From: Candidatus Rokuibacteriota bacterium
Lineage (GTDB): Bacteria; Methylomirabilota; Methylomirabilia; Rokubacteriales; CSP1-6
Length of the DNA: 64,000 bases
Assembly (NCBI GenBank): GCA_003220435.1
Contig: QHSL01000069.1
Span: 1 to 64,000, forward strand
Reading direction: 5' to 3'
Positions within the stretch are counted from its first letter, which is position 1. Each line of letters starts with the position of its first letter. Shown piece by piece: positions 8,730 through 17,642 of this stretch. The position numbers were made by a program, and so were the translations under genes. Under the pieces are notes generated by a model. The model made no database searches. It saw nothing but the letters and a program-made list of their open reading frames with translations, and had not been told where the DNA came from.

Positions 8730-11042
8730 ATGGCGACACCAAGACTGATGGGAGCGGAAGTCCGGCGCAAAGAAGACCCCAGGCTGATCACGGGCAGCTC
8801 GACCTACGTGGGGGACATCACCCTGCCCGGAATGCACTACGTCGCGTTCGTGCGCAGTCCACACGCGCACGCGCGCATTCGAGGGATCGACGCCTCGGCG
8901 GCATCGAAGCGACCCGGCGTTTTCACGGTGGTCACCGGCAACGACATACGCACCCTCTGCGCGCCGCTGCCGCTTGCCGCCGCCGGCGAAGGCGGCGGTG
9001 GTGAGGCGACGGCCAACACCGGACGCAAACACTACCCGCTCTCGATCGACCGCGTGCGCCACGTCGGAGAAGCCGTCGCCGCCGTGATCGCGACGTCGGA
9101 ACCGGCCGCGGTGGATGCCGCCGCCGAGGTGGTCGTCGACTGGCAGCCGCTGCCGGCGGTGACCGATGTGTTCGCGGCCATGGCCAAGGGCGCGCCCCTG
9201 ATCCACGACGACGCGCCGAACAACATCGAGCACCAGAACGCGATCAAAGCAGGGGACCCAGACGGAGTCTTCGCGAAGGCCAAGCGCGTCGTGAAGCAAC
9301 GGATGAACAGCCAGCGGCTCTGCGGCGTGCCGCTCGAGGGACGCGCCACGCTGGCGGCACCCGATCCGGCCTCGGGCGGGCTGGTCATGTGGGCGACGAA
9401 TCAGGCGCCGCACGGCCTTCGCAACGACCTCGCGACCGCCCTCGATCTGCCGCAGAACCTCATCCGGGTGATCGCCCCCGAAGTGGGCGGCGGCTTCGGC
9501 GTCAAGTTCGGCTGCTATCCGGAGGATGCGACGCTCGCCGTCCTCGCGCGGCGCTACAAGATGCCGCTCCGGTGGACCGAGACGCGGCTCGAGCACATGA
9601 TGGCGACCACTCACGGCCGCGCCCAGATTACCGACCTCGAGGCCGCCGTCGAGGACGACGGCACCATCACGGCGCTCCGCATGCGGGTCACCGCCGACAT
9701 CGGCGCGTACCCGGTCTTCACGTTCATCCCCGATCTCACGCTGGGAATGGGCATCGGCGTCTACAAGGTGGCGAACATCGATCTGCAATCGACGTGCGTC
9801 TTCACCAACTCGACCTCCGTCGCCGCCTACCGCGGCGCCGGCCGCCCGGAGGCCGCGTACTATCTCGAGCGGCTGATGGACGTGATCGCGGCGGAGCTGG
9901 GCCGGGCGCCCGAGGAGATTCGGCGGAAGAACTTCATCCCCCCGGGCGCGTTCCCGTACGCGGCGCCGACCGGTCAGAACTACGACAGCGGCGAGTACGA
10001 TCGCGCGCTGACCAGGGCGCTCGAGACCGCCGGTTACGCGAAGCTCCGCGCCGAGCAGAAGGAGCGCGTGCAGCGCGGCGATCGCAAGCTCCTCGGCATC
10101 GGCATGGCGTGCTACGTCGAGATGTGCGGCTTCGGCCCCTTCGAGAGCGCGGTCGTGCGCGTCGAGCCCGGCGGGACGGTGACCGCGTATACGGGCACGT
10201 CGGCCCACGGCCAGGGCCACGAGACCGCCTTCTCGCAGATCATCTCCGACCACCTCGGCGTGCCCTTCGACAAGATCGTGGTGCGGCACGGCGACACGCT
10301 GAACACGCCGATGGGCAACGGCACCGGCGGCAGCCGCAGCCTCGTCGTGGGCGGCTCGGCGATCCTCGGCGCCACGCTCAAGGTCCAGGAGAAGGTCCGC
10401 CGGCTCGCGGCCCACATGCTGGAGGCGGCGGCGGACGACGTGGTCTTCGCCGCGGGGCGGTATCAGGTGAAGGGCGTGCCCGGCAAGGCGCTCACGCTCG
10501 AGGCGATCGCGCCCAAGGCCTACGGCGAAGGCCTCCCCGACGGCATCGAGTCGGGCCTCGAGGCCACCGAGTTCTTTCGCCCACCGAACCTCGTCTATCC
10601 CTTCGGCGCCCACGTCGCGGTGGTCGAAGCCGATCGCGACACCGGCCGCGTGACCGTGCGCAACTTCATCTCGGTCGACGACTGCGGCGTGCGCATCAGC
10701 CCGACGCTGGTGGCGGGACAGGTGCACGGCGGCCTGGCGCAGGGGATCGCGCAGGCGCTGCTCGAGGAGCTGGTCTACGGCGCGGACGGACAGCTCGTGA
10801 CCGGCACGCTGATGGACTACGCGGTGCCGCACGCCGACGATCTGCCGTCGTTCGTCACCGGCGAGACCGTCACGCCGACGCCGCGCAACCCGATGGGCGC
10901 CAAGGGCATCGGCGAGGCGGCCACCATCGGCTCCACGCCCGCGATCGTGAACGCGGTGGTGGATGCGCTGCGCCCGTTCGGCGTCCGGCACCTCGACATG
11001 CCGCTCCGCCCCGAACGGGTGTGGAAGGCGGCCGCGAAGTAG
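8730..11042 (+). CDS. xanthine dehydrogenase/CO dehydrogenase family molybdopterin-binding large subunit (form II type)
   Basis: A 770-residue large subunit of the molybdenum hydroxylase family, near the usual 780. It binds Mo-molybdopterin cytosine dinucleotide and hydroxylates a substrate using water. The active-site loop reads AYRGAGR at 366-372, the signature of form II (CODH-like), not the AYxCSFR of genuine aerobic CO dehydrogenase. The C-terminus carries the conserved AKGIGE glutamate motif. The FAD (CoxM) and 2Fe-2S (CoxS) subunits that normally sit next to it are absent in this window, so it is an orphan here. Leaderless start at 8730. Confidence 0.93.
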   Translation: MATPRLMGAEVRRKEDPRLITGSSTYVGDITLPGMHYVAFVRSPHAHARIRGIDASAASKRPGVFTVVTGNDIRTLCAPLPLAAAGEGGGGEATANTGRKHYPLSIDRVRHVGEAVAAVIATSEPAAVDAAAEVVVDWQPLPAVTDVFAAMAKGAPLIHDDAPNNIEHQNAIKAGDPDGVFAKAKRVVKQRMNSQRLCGVPLEGRATLAAPDPASGGLVMWATNQAPHGLRNDLATALDLPQNLIRVIAPEVGGGFGVKFGCYPEDATLAVLARRYKMPLRWTETRLEHMMATTHGRAQITDLEAAVEDDGTITALRMRVTADIGAYPVFTFIPDLTLGMGIGVYKVANIDLQSTCVFTNSTSVAAYRGAGRPEAAYYLERLMDVIAAELGRAPEEIRRKNFIPPGAFPYAAPTGQNYDSGEYDRALTRALETAGYAKLRAEQKERVQRGDRKLLGIGMACYVEMCGFGPFESAVVRVEPGGTVTAYTGTSAHGQGHETAFSQIISDHLGVPFDKIVVRHGDTLNTPMGNGTGGSRSLVVGGSAILGATLKVQEKVRRLAAHMLEAAADDVVFAAGRYQVKGVPGKALTLEAIAPKAYGEGLPDGIESGLEATEFFRPPNLVYPFGAHVAVVEADRDTGRVTVRNFISVDDCGVRISPTLVAGQVHGGLAQGIAQALLEELVYGADGQLVTGTLMDYAVPHADDLPSFVTGETVTPTPRNPMGAKGIGEAATIGSTPAIVNAVVDALRPFGVRHLDMPLRPERVWKAAAK

Positions 11043-11705
11043 CTACCGGCTGGGCGAAGCCTCGAGGAGTCCGGTGGGGCAGGCGACGCCGGTGCCGCCG
11101 AGCCCGCAGTAGCCGCTGGGATTCTTGGCGAGGTACTGCTGGTGATAGTCCTCGGCGTAGTAGAACTCCGGCGCGTCGAGAATCTCGGTGGTGATCGCGC
11201 CGAAGCGCGCCTTCGAGAGCACCCGCTGGTACGCCTCGCGTGAGCTCTCGGCCTGCCGGCGCTGCTCCGGCGAGTACACATAGATCCCGGAGCGATACTG
11301 CGTGCCGACGTCGTTGCCCTGCCGCATCCCCTGGGTCGGGTCGTGGCTCTCCCAGAAGACCTTCAGGAGCATCTCGTAGCTCACGCGTTTGGGATCGAAC
11401 ACGACGAGGACGACCTCGTTGTGGCCGGTGAGGCCGGTGCACACTTCCTCGTAGAAGGGGTTCGGCGTGAGGCCGGCCGCGTAGCCCACTGCCGTCGAGA
11501 AGACGCCCGGGGTCTCCCAGAACTTGCGCTCGGCGCCCCAGAAGCAGCCGAGACCGAACATCGCCTGCTCGAGCCCCGTCGGAAACGGCGGCGTCAGCGG
11601 ATGGCGGTTCACGTCGTGAGCGGTTGGGACCGGCACGCGCTCGGCGCGGCCGGGCAGCGCCTTGTCTCTGGTCGGCATCACGAGCTTCTTCGACGCGCCC
11701 CACAT
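11043..11705 (-). CDS. msrA: peptide-methionine (S)-S-oxide reductase
   Basis: Repairs methionine-S-sulfoxide in proteins using thioredoxin. The 220 residues align over their length with the E. coli-type MsrA, including the N-terminal DKALPGR extension. Catalytic motif GCFWG is at 53-57 with nucleophile C54. [19 protein letters not shown] follows mid-protein in pieces, and resolving cysteines lie in the tail at C200 and C209. The ATG at 11705 is set by GGAGGAAC upstream; the frame open further upstream is a 49-bp repeat, not protein. Monocistronic. Confidence 0.96.
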   Translation of the reverse strand: MWGASKKLVMPTRDKALPGRAERVPVPTAHDVNRHPLTPPFPTGLEQAMFGLGCFWGAERKFWETPGVFSTAVGYAAGLTPNPFYEEVCTGLTGHNEVVLVVFDPKRVSYEMLLKVFWESHDPTQGMRQGNDVGTQYRSGIYVYSPEQRRQAESSREAYQRVLSKARFGAITTEILDAPEFYYAEDYHQQYLAKNPSGYCGLGGTGVACPTGLLEASPSR

Positions 11706-11726
11706 GGGTGTGTTCCTCCGTCGACG

Positions 11727-11775
11727 GCCGCGCCTCGGCCGGCGGGGCCCCAGCCCCGCGACGGCCGGCGGCGCG
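11727..11775 (-). repeat. 49-bp palindromic repeat, copy 1 (upstream of msrA)
   Basis: Read on the minus strand, 46 of 49 positions match copy 2 at 32531-32579; the inner 36 bp differ at one position. The core is a perfect hairpin, stem CGGGGC/GCCCCG with loop TGGG, flanked by GCCGGC-type arms. It lies 21 bp before the msrA start, in the same orientation to the gene as copy 2. Confidence 0.85.
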
Positions 11776-11837
11776 CACCGCCTCGTCGCGATCTCGCTAC
11801 ATCTTACCAAGGAGGGCGGCGGTCTTCCCGCCGCGCA

Positions 11838-12518
11838 TCATCTCCTCCGCCAGACAGCTTCCCACTGGGACCAGCTGCCGGTCTTGGGCGGCGCGCGGCG
11901 CGTGACGACTTCGCGCGGGCCGGCCAATAGCTGGAACCGATCGCGAGTGAGATCGAGCAGCTCCTCGGCCGCGTAGAAGTGCACGCACAGTCCGGCCTTG
12001 GGCCCCTCCTCGTAGCGGGCGGTGACCCCGCCGAACCGATTCCGCTCGACCACCGTGTGATGGAAGTAGATCTCGGTCGTTGCCGCGTTCACTCGCACGA
12101 AGAGGAGCCCGCCGGGACGCAGCGCCGCCGCCGCCCGCGCGAAGTACGCCGACGCATCGGCCTCGAGACCGTGCTGAAAGACCTGGATCGCGACGAGGTA
12201 GTCGAAAGACGCTTCGTGGGTGAGGTCGCGAAAATCCGCGCAGGTGAGCCGGGTCGCCAGCTCGGGGCGGCGCGCCGCGAGCTGATCGAGCGCTTCGCCG
12301 GAGATGTCGAGCCCGTGGAGGTTCAAGCCCGCGTCGACGAGCGGCAGATAGTTGCGTCCGTTGCCGCAGCCGACGTAGAGCCCGACGCCGGTGAGCGCCG
12401 CGGGGTGCGTTTGGAGCGTGGAGACGATGCCGCTCACGAACGACAGCGGCGGCTCGTCCACGTACCGCCCGCCGCGAAACTCCGCGTCCCAGCGAGCCGC
12501 GACGGGCTCCGCGCTCAC
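11838..12518 (-). CDS. class I SAM-dependent methyltransferase
   Basis: A 226-residue Rossmann methyltransferase. Motif I, the S-adenosylmethionine-binding loop, is GLYVGCGNGRN at 47-56. The acidic end of strand 2 is HGLDIS, and a FDYLVAIQVFQH segment matches motif IV. The gene starts GTG at 12518, overlapping the VOC gene stop by 4 bp (GTGA), so the two are translationally coupled. The acceptor substrate is not deducible. Confidence 0.88.
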   Translation of the reverse strand: MSAEPVAARWDAEFRGGRYVDEPPLSFVSGIVSTLQTHPAALTGVGLYVGCGNGRNYLPLVDAGLNLHGLDISGEALDQLAARRPELATRLTCADFRDLTHEASFDYLVAIQVFQHGLEADASAYFARAAAALRPGGLLFVRVNAATTEIYFHHTVVERNRFGGVTARYEEGPKAGLCVHFYAAEELLDLTRDRFQLLAGPREVVTRRAPPKTGSWSQWEAVWRRR

Positions 12519-12886
12519 ACTTCGCCTTTCTCCCGCATGGTCTTCTCGTCCCAGAGCCAGATCCGATAGCCGTCGGGATCCTTCAGCTCGGCGCCGTAGC
12601 CCCAGAACGTCTTCTGAGGCGGATGGACGAACGTCACCGCGGCCTTGGACAGGTCGCGATACAAGCTCTCGACGTCACGGACCTGGAACGTCAGCACGCA
12701 GCTCGGCCGGCCCGGCCCGCCGGGCGTCTCGGCGAGGAACAGCGTGAAGTCGAACTCGTCTTGCACCGCGATCGTGCGACGCTCGGGAATCTCGAACTCG
12801 AGCTTCAGCCCGAGCGTCGAGACGTACCAGTCACGCGACTTCTCGCAGTCACTCACGGCGATCGTGAGGTGGTCGAGCTTGATCAT
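12515..12886 (-). CDS. VOC family (glyoxalase/bleomycin-resistance fold) protein
   Basis: A 123-residue single VOC unit with two beta-alpha-beta-beta-beta modules: LDHLTIAVSD...WYVSTLGLKLEF at the start and FQVRDVESLYRDL...LKDPDGYRIWLWDE near the end. His (N-terminus) and Glu (C-terminus) metal ligands are in the usual places. I chose ATG 12886 (MIKLDHL) over 12922 because it begins right at the domain. Members include glyoxalases, dioxygenases and antibiotic-binding proteins; the role here is unknown. Confidence 0.85.
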   Translation of the reverse strand: MIKLDHLTIAVSDCEKSRDWYVSTLGLKLEFEIPERRTIAVQDEFDFTLFLAETPGGPGRPSCVLTFQVRDVESLYRDLSKAAVTFVHPPQKTFWGYGAELKDPDGYRIWLWDEKTMREKGEV

Positions 12887-12935
12887 GCGCCCCCCCGTTT
12901 TGGCCCTGACAGGATACGACAAGCGGCGCCAATCG

Positions 12936-13970
12936 TCACGAAACGCGGAGGTCGCCGGCGCGGTCCACCGCCGGGATGACGGCGGCGCCGATCAGCTCGA
13001 TCGCGGCCGCCGGGTCCCCGTGCGGAGCCAGCGCGATCTCGCCGAAGCCCAGCCGTTCGAACTCCAGGAGCCGCTCGACGCAGCCATCCAGCCCCTGCCG
13101 GTCGCCGGTCAGCGTGAGATGCTCGATCAGACGCTCGGCGACGTGCGCGGGCGGGGTCCAGGGCTCTGCGCCCCGGAACAACGCGCGGATCATCTCCGGC
13201 TGCCTCGCCTCGAGCTCTTGCGCATCCGTCTCGCTGAGCCCGATCGAAGCCGCGACGTCTCGGATGTAGTAGAGGCGAAACCCGAGCTGGCGTCGGGCCA
13301 GCCGCAGGGCGTCGTCCCGGGACTCCTGCACGTTCCACACGAACCAGTTGCTCAGGCCGAATGTCCGCGGATCCCGGCTCGCGTCGTCGAGCTCCGTCCG
13401 CAGTCGGCCGATCATCGACGGCGCGTAGGCGATCGGCACGTCCGTCATCATCACGCCGTCGGCCTTCTGCGCCGCGAGCCGGAGCATCCGCGGCCGGTTG
13501 GCGCCGAGATAGAGACGATCCATCGTCACGTTGCGCCACGGCGAGAAGAGGCCGGCGACGCGGTAGTGCGCGCCGGCATAGTTGACCTCGCCGCCGGCCG
13601 CCATCGCGCGAATGACGTCGACACACTCCGCCACGGCCTCCACGCGGCCCCGCCGCGGCGGCCCCAAGGTCGCGGCCAGGTCGCCGCCGGCGCCGAGCAC
13701 CAGGGTCGCACGCCCGGGCGCGGCCTCGTCGAGGGTGAGGAGCGACAGCGCGATCTGCGCGGGGTGCATCTCGAACGGGCTCACCGCGACCGGGCCCAGC
13801 CGGATGCGGCGCGTGGCGGCCGCCGCTACGGCCAGCCTCACGAAGTGGTCCTTCGTGCGAGCCCCCGCCGACAGCCACACGTGCGAGAACCCACGCGCCT
13901 CGGCCAGCCGTGCGAGCTCCGCGACTTCGGCCGCCGTCCGCCGCCCGTCCAGGACCACGCCGACCTTCAT
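12936..13970 (-). CDS. LLM-class flavin/F420-dependent oxidoreductase
   Basis: A 344-residue TIM-barrel protein of the bacterial luciferase-like family. Typical segments are AELARLAEARGFSHVW, the RIRLGPVAVSPFEMHPAQIA strand-helix in pieces, and VLGAGGD. Members are FMN monooxygenases or F420-dependent dehydrogenases; which one cannot be decided from sequence alone. Start ATG 13970 has AAGG at about 9 nt. It is divergent from the zinc-ribbon gene at 14055 and points the same way as the VOC-methyltransferase pair after a 49-bp gap. Confidence 0.9.
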   Translation of the reverse strand: MKVGVVLDGRRTAAEVAELARLAEARGFSHVWLSAGARTKDHFVRLAVAAAATRRIRLGPVAVSPFEMHPAQIALSLLTLDEAAPGRATLVLGAGGDLAATLGPPRRGRVEAVAECVDVIRAMAAGGEVNYAGAHYRVAGLFSPWRNVTMDRLYLGANRPRMLRLAAQKADGVMMTDVPIAYAPSMIGRLRTELDDASRDPRTFGLSNWFVWNVQESRDDALRLARRQLGFRLYYIRDVAASIGLSETDAQELEARQPEMIRALFRGAEPWTPPAHVAERLIEHLTLTGDRQGLDGCVERLLEFERLGFGEIALAPHGDPAAAIELIGAAVIPAVDRAGDLRVS

Positions 13971-14037
13971 GACGCCAACCTTACGCTCATGCGTCGGTCC
14001 GCTCCGGACGCGTTTCCCCGATCGAGACCCTCTGCTG

Positions 14038-14043
14038 TACAAT
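14038..14043 (+). promoter_or_regulatory. -10-like element before the 14055 gene
   Basis: TACAAT ends 11 nt before ATG 14055. No Shine-Dalgarno is seen. A very short leader is likely. Confidence 0.35.
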
Positions 14044-14054
14044 GGCGAACGCTC

Positions 14055-14330
14055 ATGAAGCTGGCCAAGGCGAAGAAAGCGAAGGCGAAGGCGTCACCCG
14101 AGCCGGCCGTCGTGATCCGGCTCACCGCGGAGCATACGCTGCAGCGGACCGCGAAACGGTTCGTCTCCGGCTCGCCGACGCGGTGCCCCAAGTGCGACAG
14201 CACGTACATCGGCCGCGAGCCGGCGTTCATCCACTGTCGCCTCTGCGGCAAGCTCGCGCGGATCGCCGACGCGCCGCTCGACCTCCAGGAGCTCTGGGAG
14301 CTCCGCTCCGGCCTCCGCATCGCCTCCTGA
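14055..14330 (+). CDS. zinc-ribbon protein, hypothetical
   Basis: A 91-residue basic protein. Its first 15 residues are a Lys/Ala repeat (MKLAKAKKAKAKA). A four-Cys zinc ribbon, CPKC about residue 44 and CRLC about residue 61, then a short helix complete it. The strongly basic N-terminus plus zinc ribbon would suit nucleic-acid binding, but no family is recognised. It ends 11 bp before the M20 peptidase on the same strand, so the two probably form an operon. Confidence 0.75.
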   Translation: MKLAKAKKAKAKASPEPAVVIRLTAEHTLQRTAKRFVSGSPTRCPKCDSTYIGREPAFIHCRLCGKLARIADAPLDLQELWELRSGLRIAS

Positions 14331-14341
14331 GGGCTCGAACG

Positions 14342-15766
14342 ATGGCGCTCGATTCCGGCAAGCTCCGCAGTTTCGTCCAGAAGACGTGGGACGACAGCAT
14401 TGTCCCCACCCTCACCGAGTACATCAAGATCCCCGCGAAGTCGCCGATGTTCGACGGGCAGTGGCGCGAGCACGGCCACATCGACCGCGCCGTCGAGTTG
14501 CTGCGCGGCTGGGCGTCCGGCCGGCCGATCGAGGGATTGCGCATCGAGGTCGTCCGGCTCGAGGGGCGCACGCCGCTCCTGCTCGTGGAGGCGCCCGGCA
14601 CCGGCACCGATACCGTGCTGCTCTACGGCCACCTCGACAAGCAGCCGGAGATGGTCGGCTGGGCGGAGGGCTCCGGGCCGTGGACGCCGGTGCGCCGCGA
14701 CGACAAGCTCTACGGCCGCGGCGTCGGCGACGACGGCTACGCGACCTTCGCCGCGCTCACCGCGATCCAGGCGCTCCAGGAGCAGCGCACGCGACACGCA
14801 CGCTGTGTCGTGCTCATCGAGGCGTGCGAGGAGAGCGGGAGCCCCGATCTCCCGTATTACGTGGATGCGCTCGCGGCCCGGCTCGGCGCGCCGCGCCTCG
14901 TCGTGTGTCTCGACTCCGGGTGCGGCAACTACGAGCAGCTCTGGGGGACCACGTCGCTGCGCGGCGTGGTCGGCGGCGTGCTCACCGTCGAGGTGCTGAC
15001 CGAGGGCGTGCACTCCGGCGCCGCCAGCGGCATCGTGCCCTCGAGCTTCCGCATCCTGCGCCAGCTGCTCGAGCGCGTCGAGGACTCGCGCACCGGCGCG
15101 ATCGTCCCGCGCGACTTTCACGTCGAGATCCCGCCCGACCGCGTGGCCGAAGCGCGCGCGGTGGCGACGGCGCTGGGCGCCGAGGTCTACGATCGGTTTC
15201 CGTTCCCGCCGGGCATGCGGCCGGTGAGCACGGATCCGCACGAGCTGATCCTCAACAATACGTGGCGGCCCGCGCTGGGGATCACCGGCGCCGCCGGTCT
15301 TCCGCTTCCGGCCGACGGGGGCAACGTGCTCCGCCCCAAGACCTCGCTCAAGCTCTCGCTCCGGCTGCCGCCCACGTGCGAGGCGCCGCGGGCGGTGCGG
15401 AAGCTCAAGGAGATCCTCGAAGCCGATCCTCCGTACGGCGCGCGGGTCACGCTCGACACCTACGGCGACGCCGGCAACGGCTGGAACGCGCCGGCGACGG
15501 ATCCGAAGCTGCTCGACTCGATCAACCGCGCGTCGGTCACGCACTTCGGCAAGCCGGCGATGTTTCACGGCCTCGGCGGCTCGATCCCGTTCATGAGCAT
15601 GCTGGGCGAGCGCTTCCCGCAGGCCCAGTTCCTCATCACCGGCGCGATGGGCCCGGGCTCCAACGCCCACGGGCCCAACGAGTTCCTGCACCTGCCGACT
15701 GGTGCCCGCGTCACCGCCTGCGTGGCCGAGGTCGTGGCGGACCACTCCGAGCGAGGCAGACGCTAG
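14342..15766 (+). CDS. M20 family metallopeptidase
   Basis: A 474-residue di-zinc peptidase of the M20/ArgE/CPG2 clan. The metal and catalytic residues are visible: YGHLD (H97, with D99 as catalytic partner), GRGVGDDG (D131 bridging), EACEESGSPD (E163/E164 general base and ligand), then a VVCLDSG Asp. A His in the lid-domain EGVHSG stretch and a C-terminal PGSNAHGPNE segment with the last His ligand complete the set. It hydrolyses small peptides or N-acyl amino acids in the cytoplasm. The ATG at 14342 is an internal start in a longer open frame; the homologous region begins there. Confidence 0.93.
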   Translation: MALDSGKLRSFVQKTWDDSIVPTLTEYIKIPAKSPMFDGQWREHGHIDRAVELLRGWASGRPIEGLRIEVVRLEGRTPLLLVEAPGTGTDTVLLYGHLDKQPEMVGWAEGSGPWTPVRRDDKLYGRGVGDDGYATFAALTAIQALQEQRTRHARCVVLIEACEESGSPDLPYYVDALAARLGAPRLVVCLDSGCGNYEQLWGTTSLRGVVGGVLTVEVLTEGVHSGAASGIVPSSFRILRQLLERVEDSRTGAIVPRDFHVEIPPDRVAEARAVATALGAEVYDRFPFPPGMRPVSTDPHELILNNTWRPALGITGAAGLPLPADGGNVLRPKTSLKLSLRLPPTCEAPRAVRKLKEILEADPPYGARVTLDTYGDAGNGWNAPATDPKLLDSINRASVTHFGKPAMFHGLGGSIPFMSMLGERFPQAQFLITGAMGPGSNAHGPNEFLHLPTGARVTACVAEVVADHSERGRR

Positions 15767-16106
15767 CGGAGCTCGCCGGCCCGTATCACGGCCACCATCG
15801 ACGATGCGCGTCGACGTCATCACCGAATCCGGCCCAGACAAGCACGTCGCGCCAGTCAATGTTAGCTGACGGTCACAGATTGAGCGAAGCCATACACCTG
15901 CCAGGTCTTCGGGGTGTAGGGGCTCTCAGCAGCGGACTGTGATCCGGGCTACCCGCGTCTGGCCCCCACCACACAATGGCGTATACCGCGTCCGGGCTCC
16001 GGAGCTCCCGCCGCGGGCGTGGGAACGTCACTGCTGCAGTTTCGCCTGCCAACGCGAGCAGCATCACCGGTGCAATTAGCAAGTGCCCACCTCCATCAGG
16101 CATCAA
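15767..16106. other. 340-bp intergenic region at the edge of a lower-GC patch
   Basis: Separates the M20 gene from the convergent substrate-binding protein gene. Composition drops from about 70 % GC to nearer 60 % within it. A minus-strand frame 15873-16103 (76 codons) begins right at the stop of the substrate-binding protein gene and has a hydrophobic N-terminus, but no recognisable domain or ribosome site, so I do not call it a gene. No terminator or RNA is evident. Confidence 0.5.
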
Positions 16107-17090
16107 TCATGGATCGATGACCTGGTCGGCTCGTAACCTCAGCGCTGGCGGTATCGGCAATCGAATCGTCTTCGCGGTCTTCATGTTGATGACCAGTTCG
16201 AACCTTGTCGGCTGCTCAACCGGGAGATCGCGCGGCCGAGCCCCCTTCAGAATCCGGTCAACGAGTTGCGCCGCCTGGCGGAAGTTGCCAGCCCAACTCG
16301 GTCCGTAAGACATCAAGGCGCCTTCGCGCGCGCCGCGGTCTTCAGCATCCATCGTCGGCAGAGCGTTTTGCGCGGCAAACTGCATGATCCTGGTACGGAA
16401 CTGAATGTTGAGCGGGTTCGGAATGATCATGACGGCGTCGGCACCCTGAGCACGCGCGTCAGTGAACGCACGCGTGAGGTCGTCGGGTTCACGTATCGCG
16501 ATCGGGACGATGACGACTCTGAGATCGGTGGCCGCGCGATTCAATGCATTCAGCTGTTGCCGGTCGGGTACATTGTCAGGGTTCAAGAAGACCGCTACCC
16601 GCGAGATTCGCGGCGCGACCTCTTTCAACAGTTCCAGGCGCTTTGCCGCAAGTTCAGTATTCATGCTCATGAGCCCCGTGACATTGCCGCCCGGCTGCCG
16701 CAACGAGGCGACGAGCCCTGCGCCGACTGGGTCGGCGGAGACGGCGAAGACGATGGGGATGGTGGGCGTCGCCTTGCGAGCAGCCAGTGCGGCGGGCGTG
16801 ACGGGAGCGAAGATGACGTCGGGCTTGGTGGTGACAAGTTGTTCCGCGAGGGCCGGGAGATCCTGAATCCGTCCCGCGGCAAAGCGGCGCTCGAAGATCA
16901 CCGTCTGGCCTTCGAGATAACCAAGGTCGCGCATTCTATCGAAGAAGGCGGTATTGGGCGCCTCGCTCGCCGAGCCTGCGGCGAGAACGCCAACGCGCGG
17001 CATTTTCCCAGGCGGCTGCGCCTCGTTGGCGAGCGGCGTGACGAGAAGCAGTAAGACCACGAGCGACGCGTGTCTGACGTTCGGTCTCAC
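16107..17090 (-). CDS. ABC transporter substrate-binding protein (ABC_sub_bind/TrpX-like)
   Basis: A 327-residue periplasmic binding protein. The signal peptide has a hydrophobic LVVLLLLVTPL core ending near AQPPG. The mature domain opens MPRVGVLAAGS and shows the family order: GYLEGQTVIFERRFA, TKPDVIFAPVTPAALAA, VGAGLVASL, GGNVTGL, and a C-terminal LVINMKTAK...LRADQVID. GTG 17090 is preferred to TTG 17114 because GAGGA precedes it and the signal begins there. No permease or ATPase lies beside it. Codon use and GC are lower than in neighbours, so it may be a transferred gene. Ligands in this family include aromatic amino acids. Confidence 0.9.
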   Translation of the reverse strand: MRPNVRHASLVVLLLLVTPLANEAQPPGKMPRVGVLAAGSASEAPNTAFFDRMRDLGYLEGQTVIFERRFAAGRIQDLPALAEQLVTTKPDVIFAPVTPAALAARKATPTIPIVFAVSADPVGAGLVASLRQPGGNVTGLMSMNTELAAKRLELLKEVAPRISRVAVFLNPDNVPDRQQLNALNRAATDLRVVIVPIAIREPDDLTRAFTDARAQGADAVMIIPNPLNIQFRTRIMQFAAQNALPTMDAEDRGAREGALMSYGPSWAGNFRQAAQLVDRILKGARPRDLPVEQPTRFELVINMKTAKTIRLPIPPALRLRADQVIDP

Positions 17091-17147
17091 GGCCGTCCTC
17101 GCCCAGCGGGGCAACTCACGGCGTCGCCGACGACTGGGATTGTCGCG

Positions 17148-17642
17148 TTAGTCGCCAGCCCGGGCTCCTCCTGCTCCGATACCCGTTGCCTCAACGATCT
17201 GAGCCGCGTGCTCCTCGGCGTGCTCGCCGACCCGCCGGGCGAGAAACTCAATGGACATGACGCCGAGCGACGGATGCCGACCCTGGCGCGACCAGTTGGC
17301 GTCGGGCAGTGCCTGGAGCAGCCGGGCGAGTTGCTCGTGCTCGGCCACGATTGTGTCCAGGAGACTTCCGACCGTCTCACCGCGGGCCAGGCTGGCGCGA
17401 CGATAATCCTCCTCGTCGAAGTCGGCGAAGACCGGAGCCTCCTCGTAGAGGAGGCGGCGGATCCGGAGCCCGTAGACGTGCACGACGACATCGCGGAGGT
17501 GGGTCAGGGTCTCCAGCGCCGACCACTCTCCCTTCCGCGGCGGCTGGCCGAACCGGCCTGGCGGCGCGGCCTCCACCGCGCGCCGCACGACGCCGGCCGA
17601 CGACCTCATCCGCTCGAGGATCACGCGATACTCAGGGCTCAC
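17148..17642 (-). CDS. DinB family protein
   Basis: A 164-residue four-helix-bundle protein of the DinB/YfiT superfamily. Putative metal-site His residues are in the expected helices: ETLTHLRDVVVHVYG and VGEHAEEHAAQIV. Such proteins are metal-dependent thiol transferases or stress proteins. It starts GTG at 17642, overlapping the SDR stop by 4 bp, so the two are co-translated. Confidence 0.85.
   Translation of the reverse strand: MSPEYRVILERMRSSAGVVRRAVEAAPPGRFGQPPRKGEWSALETLTHLRDVVVHVYGLRIRRLLYEEAPVFADFDEEDYRRASLARGETVGSLLDTIVAEHEQLARLLQALPDANWSRQGRHPSLGVMSIEFLARRVGEHAEEHAAQIVEATGIGAGGARAGD

Noticed and set aside
7314-10991. 1225-codon minus-strand frame over the phosphoesterase and the CODH-like gene
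   Set aside because: Only its last 465 codons are a real protein with a signal peptide and ATG. The upstream 760 codons are antisense to the CODH-like gene and lack any domain.
8730-11042. Genuine aerobic CO dehydrogenase (form I)
   Set aside because: The active-site loop is AYRGAGR, not AYxCSFR, and the partner subunits are absent.
11706-11810. 35-codon N-terminal extension of MsrA
   Set aside because: The sequence is the 49-bp repeat translated (Arg/Pro-rich), and MsrA homology and a strong ribosome site both point to the ATG at 11705.
15873-16103. 76-codon minus frame after the substrate-binding protein gene
   Set aside because: It has a hydrophobic start and touches the upstream stop, but no ribosome site and no recognisable domain. 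Kept only as a note on the intergenic region.
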